Shown in pieces: positions 15,781-24,800 of a DNA stretch of 64,000 bases. The notes beneath the pieces are model-generated. The model was not told the DNA's origin. It saw nothing but the letters and a program-made list of their open reading frames with translations, and made no database searches. The stretch's first letter is position 1, and every line of letters begins with the position of its first letter. This DNA comes from CBDFHC01 sp965247585 (GTDB lineage Bacteria; Chloroflexota; Dehalococcoidia; Lucifugimonadales; GCA-2712585), in contig CBDFHC010000004.1 in assembly GCA_965247585.1 (NCBI GenBank), forward strand, positions 558,001 through 622,000, read 5' to 3'. A program made the translations under genes and the position numbers.

Positions 15781-16956
15781 TTGAGAGCTCCGTTGATAGT
15801 AGGGTTGGCAGTGATCCTGGCCACCGCGTGGATTGCGGGGTGTGGTGGTGATGGGGCGGAGCGCGAATCGGCGCCGGTGAGCGATTCGGTTGACGTGGCG
15901 GAGTCAACAACTGGCGGGGGCTCTCCCAGCGACCTCGTTGAGAAGACGCCAACGGCGGAGGTGACGGAGGGCGAGGGTGGGGGCGAGGCGGAGGATGACT
16001 CGGTGAGCGATGCGTTGGCACCCGGCACGGTGCAGTTGTTCTACAGGGTCAGCTTTGGGACAGACACACAGCGACTCCCAACTACGAGCGGCGACATCAC
16101 CTGGGAGACGAGCGGAAAAGGGATTGTACGTTACGTGCCAAAGTTGGAAAGGGAGGAGCTAGTCAAATCTATAAGCTCGCCCAGCTATGCCAAGAGCGGG
16201 ATTCAGCCAATCACCTCAGACGGAAGGCTGTTCACAATTCGCGACTGGGGCGCGGACTGGACGGCGAAGGACACGCACTTCAGCATTGAGCAGCTTGATC
16301 CAGATACGGGCCGGCGGATTTCGGAGACGGACATTAACGCGGAGTGGTTTACGATCTTCGAGGACATGATCTATTTCAAGAGCGAGGTGAAGACGGACCT
16401 GTTTGGGAAGGTGACCGGTGGAGGCCGGTTGATGGTGAAGGAGCTGGGGGCTGGGGTGGCGGTGCTGCTGCTGAACACGACGCCGAAGCTACGAGCGGTG
16501 GGAGGGAAGCTGGTCTCGATTGAGGGGTCCGAACTGAGGGAGCATGACCCGCAGACGGGGGAGGTGAGGAGCAGCCGGTCTGTGCCGAGGTTAGATTTGG
16601 AAGCGACGTGGCCCTGGCCCGGCAGCCTGTATTACGGTGACGACGCGATCTACTGGGCCGAGCCAGGTGGCCGGGAGATTGAGCTGGAGATTCTGAGGAT
16701 GGCGCCGGACGGCGCCACGGAGACGTTGTTCACGGCGCCGAAGGGGCCGGACGTGAGTTCGGTGGTGATTGACCAATCGGGCAGAATGGTGGTGGTGGGG
16801 ATGGCGGGCTCGTCGCCGCCCCGGGGCTTAGGGATCAAGCGAATACTGCTTTACGACATGCAGAGCGGACTAGTGGAGACGCTGGAGGTAGAGGGACACA
16901 TTCCGCTGGGCCAGTCAGAGGCGGGAGGCGGGTTGCAGGTACTGGTGACGCCGTAA
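15781..16956 (+). CDS. Lipoprotein, probable beta-propeller
   Basis: 391 residues if the TTG at 15781 is used. That start has GGAGGAG upstream and gives a perfect lipoprotein signal: short Arg start, hydrophobic PLIVGLAVILATAWIAG and lipobox Cys21. An in-frame ATG at 15721 would bury the signal. A Ser/Thr/Glu-rich linker to about residue 80 is followed by repeating strand segments (GRLFTIRDWGADW, EWFTIFEDMIYFKSEV, GGKLVSIEGSELREHDPQTG, GSLYYGDDAIYWAE), suggesting a surface-anchored propeller. No catalytic motif is seen and I do not recognise the family. It is likely attached to the outer face of the membrane. Confidence 0.7.
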   Translation: MRAPLIVGLAVILATAWIAGCGGDGAERESAPVSDSVDVAESTTGGGSPSDLVEKTPTAEVTEGEGGGEAEDDSVSDALAPGTVQLFYRVSFGTDTQRLPTTSGDITWETSGKGIVRYVPKLEREELVKSISSPSYAKSGIQPITSDGRLFTIRDWGADWTAKDTHFSIEQLDPDTGRRISETDINAEWFTIFEDMIYFKSEVKTDLFGKVTGGGRLMVKELGAGVAVLLLNTTPKLRAVGGKLVSIEGSELREHDPQTGEVRSSRSVPRLDLEATWPWPGSLYYGDDAIYWAEPGGREIELEILRMAPDGATETLFTAPKGPDVSSVVIDQSGRMVVVGMAGSSPPRGLGIKRILLYDMQSGLVETLEVEGHIPLGQSEAGGGLQVLVTP

Positions 16957-17132
16957 GGGTATGTGCGGGCTCCTGGCCACCAGCCCTTTGAGCGGTTCGG
17001 GGCATGCGGGTTTTTAGGAAGGGAATCCCGCATGGCGGTTGCGACCGGAACCATGGGGGATGACATTGCTTATGCGGGCGTTCAATGCGGGATGCGGTGA
17101 AGCAGCAAATGCCGGAGAGATCAAGAGCTCAC

Positions 17133-17250
17133 AAATTCGGAGCTTGGGAACGAATTAAGTTGGAACGGCGAGGCAGGGCGCCAAGGTTGGATGTGCTCTC
17201 CCACCACACCCAGATTCTTCGAGCCTCACGGAAGGGCTCAGAATGACATG
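17133..17250. repeat. Dispersed repeat module A, copy 1
   Basis: About 118 bases similar to 35844-35960 and 55626-55738. The shared order is an A/T-rich start, GCGCCAAGGTTGGATGTG, CTCTCCCACCACACCCAGAT, TCTTCGA, then CTCAGAATGACAT. Module B follows directly. Confidence 0.8.
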
Positions 17251-17322
17251 GTGGAGGGCGGTATGCCGTATGGGTTCGTCCTTCGAGAACCTCAGGGTGA
17301 GAGGGTTGGAGGCGTAGGAGGC
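17251..17322. repeat. Dispersed repeat module B, copy 1
   Basis: Similar to 30856-30928 (same order after module A) and 46599-46648. Core: TATGGGTTCGTCCTTCGAGA, then CCTCAGGGTGAG, GGGTTGGAGGCGTAGGAGG. A degenerate piece recurs at 17752-17785. Confidence 0.75.
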
Positions 17323-17460
17323 TTATTTTCATAAGAATCCCGCATGCCGGTTGCCACCGGCACCACCGCGCATGAAAATTGGGGCTGGAAGTGGCAAGCA
17401 AGCCGCCGGACAGGTCCTCTGGGGCCGATTAGCGGGGGGCGAAGGTTGGGCGTCCCTAAG

Positions 17461-17580
17461 GGCTACAAATCGAAGGTTGGTGGTGCCCACCCACGACCGC
17501 CCAGTAAAGTTTTTAAAAAGATTTTCTGAGGGACACCCTCAGACTCCCGGCAGGGAACCCGGGTTCCCTGCACTCTCCTG
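17461..17580. repeat. Dispersed hairpin repeat module C, copy 1
   Basis: Starts GGCTACAAATCGAAGGTTGG and contains TTTTTAAAAAGATTTTCTGA. Hairpin 1: CTGAGGG-ACA-CCCTCAG (17526-17542). Hairpin 2: a perfect 22-base palindrome at 17550-17571. Ends ACTCTCCTG. Other copies at 29171, 46356 and 55560. Confidence 0.8.
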
Positions 17581-17793
17581 TACGGTTGGTGCTGATTGGG
17601 GGTAGGAACCACTTTTTCAAAGGCCGGGCTGGGCTATTTTCGAGGCAATGCCATGACTCTCTTGGCCGCTCAACTTTCGGAAGGATCCCATCTTCCGGCT
17701 TAGACGGGCAGCGCCGGGAATTAACAATTCCGGGTTGGCTCGCTGCTCTCTTTCGAGAGCCCCAGGATGAGCGGGAATAGGAGCGGTATAGGT

Positions 17794-19833
17794 CTAATTT
17801 GGGGGCGACGAGGCGGGTTGGGCGTCCGGTTGTTCGTCGGAGGTGGGGTGGGCCGGAGCAGAGGGGTTGAGGTCCCAGAGCCATTCAATGGCCTCGCCAC
17901 TGAGTATCTTCATGGTCTGGCGGCTTTTGAGGACGTGGCCAACGAACTCGATGGTGTCTTCGGCGCACTGGGGGCAGTAGCCGTAGGAGTTGACGAGGCG
18001 ATTGTAGACGGCGCTACGGCGGCGCATCCACTCCACCCGGTTGCGCTGGGAGCGAGGCGCCGTAAGGGTGCTGTCCAGCCTACGCCGGTCAGGGAAGAGG
18101 CGGGCCTCTATGGCGGCTTTGATGCGGGGCTCCACGGTGTAGTCAAACCTTACGTTCCGGCCCTTCAGGTTGGAGAAGAACTGGTGGACTTCCAGGCGGA
18201 ACTTGGCGCGGTCTTTGTCCGAGATGCGCAGATGCTTCTCCATCTCCCGCATGTCGCGCTCGTTGCCGAACCGTGCGGCGGCGGCGGCGCTGAACCGGGT
18301 GGGCTGACTGTTGCAGTAGGCGTTAATGTCTTGCAAGTAATTAGCCAGGAGGTCAGTTGCGGTCTGCTCGAAGCCCTCTTCGTAGGCCTTTTGGACCTGC
18401 TGAACGGCGCGCTCCTTGTACTCTTCCACGGCGTCCCTGACAAAGCCGACGTACTTGGCCCGATCTTCCGTCTCCAGGCTGATGTTCTCGCCCAGTCCCC
18501 GCCAGAGGCTGTCCAGGGCGTTGAGGGGCGAGACGCAATTCACGTCTGGCGAGGTGGCCACGGTGCTGAGGCGGTTCATAACGTAGCGAGGGGAGATGCC
18601 GTTCATCCCCTCTTCCGGGTGCTTTCGCCGAATAGCGGCGACGTCGTCCAGGGAGAAGTGGGGAACGGGCTGATCGTCATAGAGGCGGAGCTTGTCCAGC
18701 TCTCGCATACCCTGCCTGGGAGGAGGGGACAGGCGGGTGAGGACGGCAAAGATGCTCATGGAGGGCAGGGTGAGGGGCGCCAGGTGGACGTCTTCCAAGC
18801 CGCTGCTGGCCAGCATCTTCTGGTAGATCTTGACTTCGTCGCTAACGCGGAGGTTGTAGGGGATACGGACCTCAATGATACGGTCCTTGAGGGCCTCGGA
18901 GTGAGTCTCTGACTTGAACTCTTCGAAGTCGCCCTCGTTGGAGTGGCCGATGACGACCTCGTCGGCATAGACGGAGCCGAAGCGCTCCAGCTTAATAAGC
19001 TGCTCCTGGGCCAAGCCCAGAAGGGTGGTGAGGAGGTGGCGGTCCGCCTTGAAGATCTCAACCAGCTCCATGACGCCGCGGTTGGCGACGTTGAACTCTC
19101 CGTCCAGGCGAAAGGCCCTGCCGGCAACCTCGGGGCGCTGGCCAGCCAACTGGCTGGTGTCCACGCTACCCACCAGCAGCGAGGCGTCAGCGGGATGGGG
19201 GTTGGTGGCGACGTAATAGCCGATGCCGACGGCCTCATGCTCAGAGAAAACGACGCGCTCTACGCGCATCTCCGATATTTTACCTTTGTGTTGCGTTCGA
19301 AGGACGTAGCGACACCTGGGACAGAGCTCGCCCTCCACGTAGATACCGTAGTCTTCCATGAGCTGAGGCCGTAGCCGGTGTGGGAGGAGGTGGAGGGGCT
19401 CCTCTTGCATAGGACAGCCCTTGATGGCGTAAACGGCGCCGGGCTCGGTGCGGGTGTAACGTTCCAGCGCCTGTTTTATGAGGGCGACGACGGAGGACTT
19501 ACCGCTGGCCGGGGGACCGAGAAGCAGGAGGATGCGCTTGCGAATTTCCAGACGGTTGGCGGAGGATGAGAAGTAGCGAACGATGTTAGCCAAGGCTTCA
19601 TCAAGGCCAAAAATCTGATCGCTAAAGAGTTTGTACACGGGCTGGCCGGAGGGTGACTCCTCCTGGCCGGGATCGATGATGGCATCGTAGACCAGCTTGT
19701 GGGCCACCCTGGGCAGCGCGGGTTTCTGGATGACCATGCGGAGGTAGTCCGCAAAGGTGCCGTCCCATTCGAAGCGACCGACTTCGCGCTCGGCTTCGGA
19801 AAGAAGAGCATCAACCGCCGGATTGCTAGTCAT
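17794..19833 (-). CDS. prkA: PrkA-type AAA+ serine protein kinase
   Basis: 679 residues. The N-terminal AAA+ domain has the P-loop LLLLGPPASGKSS (Gly106-Ser113), DYGIYVEGELCPRCRYVLR with a CxxC pair, the PrkA phrase VVFSEHEAVGIGYY, and RGVMELVEIFKADRHLL. The C-terminal kinase-like domain includes IRRKHPEEGMNGISPRYVMN, and a second CPQC pair near the end (YGYCPQCAEDTIEFV) suggests a zinc ribbon. In Bacillus and E. coli (YeaG) the family acts in stress and nitrogen-starvation responses. The usual neighbours yeaH and spoVR are absent here. The C-terminus is a Pro/Ser/Ala tail. A GGGGGGAAGG ribosome site precedes ATG 19833. Confidence 0.92.
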   Translation of the reverse strand: MTSNPAVDALLSEAEREVGRFEWDGTFADYLRMVIQKPALPRVAHKLVYDAIIDPGQEESPSGQPVYKLFSDQIFGLDEALANIVRYFSSSANRLEIRKRILLLLGPPASGKSSVVALIKQALERYTRTEPGAVYAIKGCPMQEEPLHLLPHRLRPQLMEDYGIYVEGELCPRCRYVLRTQHKGKISEMRVERVVFSEHEAVGIGYYVATNPHPADASLLVGSVDTSQLAGQRPEVAGRAFRLDGEFNVANRGVMELVEIFKADRHLLTTLLGLAQEQLIKLERFGSVYADEVVIGHSNEGDFEEFKSETHSEALKDRIIEVRIPYNLRVSDEVKIYQKMLASSGLEDVHLAPLTLPSMSIFAVLTRLSPPPRQGMRELDKLRLYDDQPVPHFSLDDVAAIRRKHPEEGMNGISPRYVMNRLSTVATSPDVNCVSPLNALDSLWRGLGENISLETEDRAKYVGFVRDAVEEYKERAVQQVQKAYEEGFEQTATDLLANYLQDINAYCNSQPTRFSAAAAARFGNERDMREMEKHLRISDKDRAKFRLEVHQFFSNLKGRNVRFDYTVEPRIKAAIEARLFPDRRRLDSTLTAPRSQRNRVEWMRRRSAVYNRLVNSYGYCPQCAEDTIEFVGHVLKSRQTMKILSGEAIEWLWDLNPSAPAHPTSDEQPDAQPASSPPN

Positions 19834-19932
19834 ACCTTCCCCCCGCGAATAAGAGAGAGCGAGCTATTAACGCATAGCTCTTTGGAGCCACGCCAATCCG
19901 AGAGCGGATTGACGAACAGGTTGACGGCGCGG

Positions 19933-20487
19933 CTAATCAACCTCAATGAGAGTGGTGGCGATGGCAAGCCCGATGGCCACGACGGCGGAAGAGCCGAATA
20001 GGAGGAACCAGCCGGCAACCAGTCTTAAGATGGCGAAGGGAACCGCCAGGTAGAAGAAGATGATGGCGGCCAGGCCGGCAAGGATCAAGGTGACCACGGA
20101 GAAGGCAGCGCCAATGCCGTCACCGTAAGCATCGTAAAGCTTAACGCTGAAGTAGACGAGGGAGATGGCAGAGACGGCGGTGAGGAAGGCGCCGTAGAAA
20201 CCGATGGCCCGGTCATCAAAGTCCCACAGGCCGTGAGCGGCGACGCCGATGGCGTAGCCAGCCCAAGCAAGGATGAGGATCTTCATGACCCCAATCTCCG
20301 CTACCGGGTTGGCGTTCACGTTACCGCCGACAAAAACCAGGGGGTCCACGGTGAGGGCGATGAGGAGCGCCAGTCCCAAGACACCGACAAAGAGGCCCAC
20401 CGTGCGGCCATCCGAGTAGAGTCCCAGAAGGTGCCAAGACTGAGAGAAAAGGACGCCACCAATAAGGATAAAGGCAAGTCCCTCCAT
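19933..20487 (-). CDS. Six-helix membrane protein, possibly AmiS/UreI-like
   Basis: 184 residues with about six hydrophobic spans: residues 3-20, 30-48, 66-84, 95-112, 126-148 and 158-180. It starts MEGLAFILIGGVLFSQSWHL behind AGGAGGGG. The order of helices and the phrase HGLWDFDDRAIGFYGAFLTA recall AmiS/UreI channels for urea or short amides, which are close to this size, but the match is by general appearance only. An amide channel would suit a genome with several amidases and amidohydrolases. It lies 100 bases upstream of prkA on the same strand and could share its message. Confidence 0.6.
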   Translation of the reverse strand: MEGLAFILIGGVLFSQSWHLLGLYSDGRTVGLFVGVLGLALLIALTVDPLVFVGGNVNANPVAEIGVMKILILAWAGYAIGVAAHGLWDFDDRAIGFYGAFLTAVSAISLVYFSVKLYDAYGDGIGAAFSVVTLILAGLAAIIFFYLAVPFAILRLVAGWFLLFGSSAVVAIGLAIATTLIEVD

Positions 20488-20731
20488 GTTCCCCTCCTCA
20501 AATTCTTGCTCGCCGGGCCGGTGCGTCCGAGAACAGCAGACGTAATTGAGTGCCGCGGTTCCCGGGGCTTATCCAACCCTCGGCGGGTTGGGAGGGGTGT
20601 AAACAGGGGCATGTGCGGTGTCAACGGAAGTATTTGAGTCAGTGTTGCCAAGGAAGGGGCGCGTTGCGCCGCACAATGGCCATTGCTACACTCGGCTTCT
20701 TCCCGAAGGCGGGGAGGTTGGAGGAGGGAAG

Positions 20732-21844
20732 ATGTCGATTGATTACAGCGCCGGGGTGCTGCCCGGCACGCCGAAGCAAGAGCTGGAGACGCCGGCATTT
20801 CTGGTGGACTTGGATGCGATGGAACGGAACATATCCAAGATGGCGGACTATTTATCTGGCCGACCGGCGTTTCTGAGGCCGCACATGAAGCACCACAAGA
20901 CGCCAGCCATAGCGCACCGGCAACTGGCCGCGGGAGCGATAGGAGTGTGCTGCCAAAAGCTGGGCGAGGCGGAGGTGATGGTGGACGCGGGGATAGGGGA
21001 CGTTCTGGTTACGTACGAGATTGTTGGTGCGTCGAAGATTCGCCGGTTGATGAGCCTGCGGCGGCGGGCGGACGTTAAGGTGACGGTGGACGACGGTTCG
21101 AACGTTAGGGAGCTGTCGGAGGCTGCGACGGAGTGGAGGGTGAAGCTGGGGGTGCTGGTGGACGTGAACGTGGGGCAGAACCGCTGCGGGGTGGCGCCGG
21201 GGGAGGCTTCGGTGGAGCTGGCGAAGGCGGTGGCCAGGGCGCCGGGGCTGGAGCTACGGGGCCTGAGCGGGTACGAAGGGCATCTTCAGAGCGTGGCGGA
21301 CCTGGAGGAGCGGACGACACGGGCCCGGGAGGCGATGGGGTGGCTGATGAAGACGGCGGAGGCGATACGCCGGGAGGGTCTGCCGGTGGATATAGTTTCG
21401 GCGGGGGGCACCGCGACGTATAACGTGACAGGCGATTACGAAGGGATAACGGAGGTGCAGGCGGGGTCCTATGTGTTCATGGACGCGGCGTACCGCAAGG
21501 TGACGCAGGACTTTGAGAACGCGGGCACGGTGCTGGCGTCCGTGGTGAGCCGGCCAACGGAGGAGCGGGCGATACTGGACTCCGGGATGAAGGCGATTTC
21601 GACGGACCAGTGGCCGCCGCTGGTGTTGGGGCTGCCTGGGGTTGAGGTGGGGGGAACGTCCGACGAGCACTTGACGGTGCGGTTGACGGACGCCGACAGC
21701 CGACAGCTTAGGCCAGGGGACAAGGTGGAACTGGTGCCGGGGCACAACGACACGACGGTGAATTTGCACTCGCACCTTTTCGCGGTGCGAAACGGGATGT
21801 TGGAGACGGTGTGGGAGGTAGGGGCGAGGGGCCGGATCCGGTAG
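20732..21844 (+). CDS. DSD1-family PLP enzyme (D-threonine aldolase/D-serine dehydratase-like)
   Basis: 370 residues from ATG 20732 behind GGAGGGAAG. The fold-type III (alanine-racemase-like) barrel opens with ETPAFLVDLDAMERNI, and the PLP lysine lies in FLRPHMKHHKTP (Lys53 or Lys56). VDVNVGQNRCGVAPG and the phosphate loop IVSAGGTATYNV follow. At the C-terminus, VPGHNDTTVNLHSHLFAVR carries the metal-binding His and Asp found in D-threonine aldolases and eukaryotic D-serine dehydratase (there usually HCD, here HND). The likely reaction is cleavage or dehydration of a beta-hydroxy-D-amino acid. A second threonine aldolase of the unrelated L-type lies at 55864. Confidence 0.88.
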   Translation: MSIDYSAGVLPGTPKQELETPAFLVDLDAMERNISKMADYLSGRPAFLRPHMKHHKTPAIAHRQLAAGAIGVCCQKLGEAEVMVDAGIGDVLVTYEIVGASKIRRLMSLRRRADVKVTVDDGSNVRELSEAATEWRVKLGVLVDVNVGQNRCGVAPGEASVELAKAVARAPGLELRGLSGYEGHLQSVADLEERTTRAREAMGWLMKTAEAIRREGLPVDIVSAGGTATYNVTGDYEGITEVQAGSYVFMDAAYRKVTQDFENAGTVLASVVSRPTEERAILDSGMKAISTDQWPPLVLGLPGVEVGGTSDEHLTVRLTDADSRQLRPGDKVELVPGHNDTTVNLHSHLFAVRNGMLETVWEVGARGRIR

Positions 21845-21848
21845 GGGA

Positions 21849-24800
21849 TTAGTCCGCGGCGGGGGCAGGATGGAGCCGAGCGTCACGGAGGGCGTGCTGC
21901 TCATCGCGTAGGACGGGAGCCGCCAGCGGGAGTTTGGCGGAAACTTTCCAGAAGCGGGAGATTTCATGCTCCCAGCGGCCCAAGATCTCCTGGGCGCGAG
22001 GGCTCTCAGTAAGTTCCACGTGGCGCTCCAAGAGGGCGCGGAGAAGCTGAAGGTCATCGTGGTCCTGGGCGCGGCGGAGTTCCACCATTTCGCGGTTGAG
22101 CCTCTCGGGGAAGTTACCGTGCTGGTCCCAAACGTAGGCGATGCCGCCGGACATACCGGCGGCGAAGTTGTAGCCGGTCTCGCCGAGAACAACTACCACG
22201 CCGCCAGTCATGTACTCGCAGCAATGGTGTCCTGCGCCTTCGACGACAGCCCAGGCGCCGGAGTTTCGAACGGCAAAGCGCTCGCCGGCCTTTCCGGCGG
22301 CGAAGAGCCGCCCGCCGGTGGCGCCGTATAGGGCGGTGTTGCCAAGGATGACGGCGTCGTGGGGAGCGAAGGCAGCGTCGGGTGGGGGCCTGAGGACCAG
22401 CTCTCCACCGCGAACGCCTTTGCCCACGTAATCGTTGGCCTCGCCCACCAGGGTCAGGCGAACGCCTGGGACGAGGAAGCTACCAAAGCTCTGGCCGGCG
22501 GCGCCGCGGAGGTGAAAGTCAATGGAATCATCGGGCAACCCCTGGTCCCCGATACGGAAGGCGATCTCGCCGGAGAGGCGGGCGCCGACGGCGCGGTCCT
22601 GGTTGTGAATGTCAGCGTGATGCCTCAGTGGAGGGCCGCCGCCAATGAGAAGGGAGAGTTTGTCAATCAGCGGCTGCTCCAATGCATCTGCCGCCGGGGT
22701 CTTGGGCTGTTTGTTCCACCGAATTTCTGTCAGGCCGGTGAGACCGGCCCGGCCGATGATGGGGGAGAGGTCCAGGTAGCCGGCCTTGGGGTGATCCGGA
22801 ACGTCAACCTGCTCCAGCAGTTCAGATCTGCCGATAAGGTCATCCATTGAGCGTGCGCCCAAGGAGGCCATGAGCCGGCGCAGGTCCTCAGCGACAAAGA
22901 AGAAGTATCGGATGAGGTGTTCCGGCTTGCCGGTGAATTTGGCGCGGAGAACGGGGTCCTGTGAGGCGATGCCCACGGGGCAGGTGTTGAGGTGGCACTG
23001 CCGGGCCATCTGGCAGCCGATGGCCACCAGGGCAGAGGTGCCGAAGGAGTACTCCTCGGCGCCGAGAAGGGCGGCGACCATGACGTCTTTGGCGTGACGC
23101 ATACCGCCGTCGTTACGGAGGATGACGCGGTCCCGCAGACCGTTGAGCACCAGGGTCTGCTGGGTCTCGGCGAGACCGAGCTCCCAGGGCATGCCGGCGT
23201 TTTTGATGGAGGAGAATGGGGATGCGCCGGTGCCACCGTCGTGGCCGCTGAGGTGGACAACGTCAGCGCCGGCCTTGACGACCCCGGCGGCGATGGTGCC
23301 GACGCCAAAGCCGGCCACCAGCTTGACGGAGACCCGAGCCCTGGGATTGACGGCCTTGAGGTCAAATATGAGCTGGGCCAGGTCCTCAATGGAATAGATG
23401 TCATGGTGGGGTGGCGGCGAGATGAGGGTGACGCCGGGCTGGGTGTAGCGGATGGCGGCGATGTGCTCCACCACCTTGTGGCCAGGAAGTTGCCCACCCT
23501 CGCCGGGCTTGGAGCCCTGGGCCATCTTGATCTCCAGCTCGTCCGCCATGGCGATATATTCCGGCGTGACGCCGAAGCGGCCGGAGGCCACCTGTTTGCT
23601 GCGGGAGTTGGCGGAATCGCCATCGCCGATAACCTGGCGGTAGCGCCGTGGATCCTCACCACCTTCGCCGGTGTTGGAGCGGGCGCCGATGCGGTTGACG
23701 GCGATGGCCAAGGCCTCGTGGGCCTCCGGGGAGAGAGCGCCGAGGGACATGGAGGCGCTGGCGAAGCGACGTACTATCAGGGTGGCGGGATCCACCTCGT
23801 CCAACGGCACGGGGTCTGCCAGGGGCGTCATTCGCAAAAGGTCACGGATGTTGACGGGAGGCTGACCCTGCACCAATTCCTTGAAAACGAGATACTGGTC
23901 CGTGTCATCGCTATCCACGGCGTGGTGGAGGGCGCGGACCATCTGGGGGTTGTAGGTATGGGTCTCACCGTCACGGCGGTAGCGGTAGTATCCCCAGTCG
24001 TCCAGCCGCTTGACCTCGGTAAAGAAACCGCGCTGGTGCCGAGCCAGCGTCTCGCTAGCAATGCCGTCATAGCCGACGCCGTCCAGGTGGGAAACGGTCC
24101 CTTCGAAGCAGGTCTTGACCACATCCCGATCAACGCCGACGACGTCAAATAGCTGAGCGCCCATGTATCCGCTGAGGGTAGAGATGCCCATTTTGGACAT
24201 CACTTTGAGGATCTGCTTTTCCAAGGACTTTTTGTAGGAGGCGACGGCCTCAGCGGGAGAGAGGGGGTCAGCGGGAGGTTGGTGGGCCAGGTCCGCGGCG
24301 ACGGCAAAGGCGAGGTAAGGGTTCACCGCGGCAGCGCCGTACCCGATGAGACAAGCCAAGTGGTGGGTGTCACGGGCTTCGGCGGTCTCACAGACCAGGG
24401 AGCACCGCATGCGCTTGCCTTCGCGGAGGAGGCGGTGGTGCACGGCGCCCAAGGCCATGAGCATGGGAATGCCGGCGTTGTTGGCGTCAACGCCGCGGTC
24501 CGAGAGGACCAGGACATCGCAGCCCTGGTCGACGGCGTCGACGGCCTGGTCGCAGAGGTGTTCGACGGCGGGCCTAAGTGCCTGGGGTCCTATGGTCGCG
24601 GGAAAGAGGCAGGATAGAACACAAGAGGTGAAGCCGACGCCTGTTAGGTGCTTGACGGCCTCCATGTCATCATTGGTAAGTACGGGGGATTTAAGGTGGA
24701 GCAGGCGAGAGCGATCAGGCGATTCTTCGAGCATGTTTCCCCGGGCTCCCAGATAGGTGTCCAGGGACATGACGAGCTGCTCCCGGAGGGAGTCTATGGG

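Larger units (their letters stand above)
16957..17793. other. Long intergenic region filled with repeat modules
   Basis: No credible gene is seen between the lipoprotein and prkA. About 310 of 837 bases are repeat modules A, B and C; between 17330 and 17400 there is a further TGCCGGTTGCCACCGGCA inverted repeat, and 17581-17793 has CGGAAGGATCCCATCTTCCG, another hairpin-like sequence, and CCGGGAATTAACAATTCCGG, a near-perfect palindrome. Confidence 0.6.

Noticed and set aside
17133..17580. CRISPR array or insertion sequence
   Set aside because: Repeats are dispersed, not regularly spaced, with no cas genes, and no transposase frame or terminal inverted repeats are present.
22992..24152. A long plus-strand open frame inside gltB
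   Set aside because: Composition and position show it to be a shadow of the glutamate synthase coding frame.
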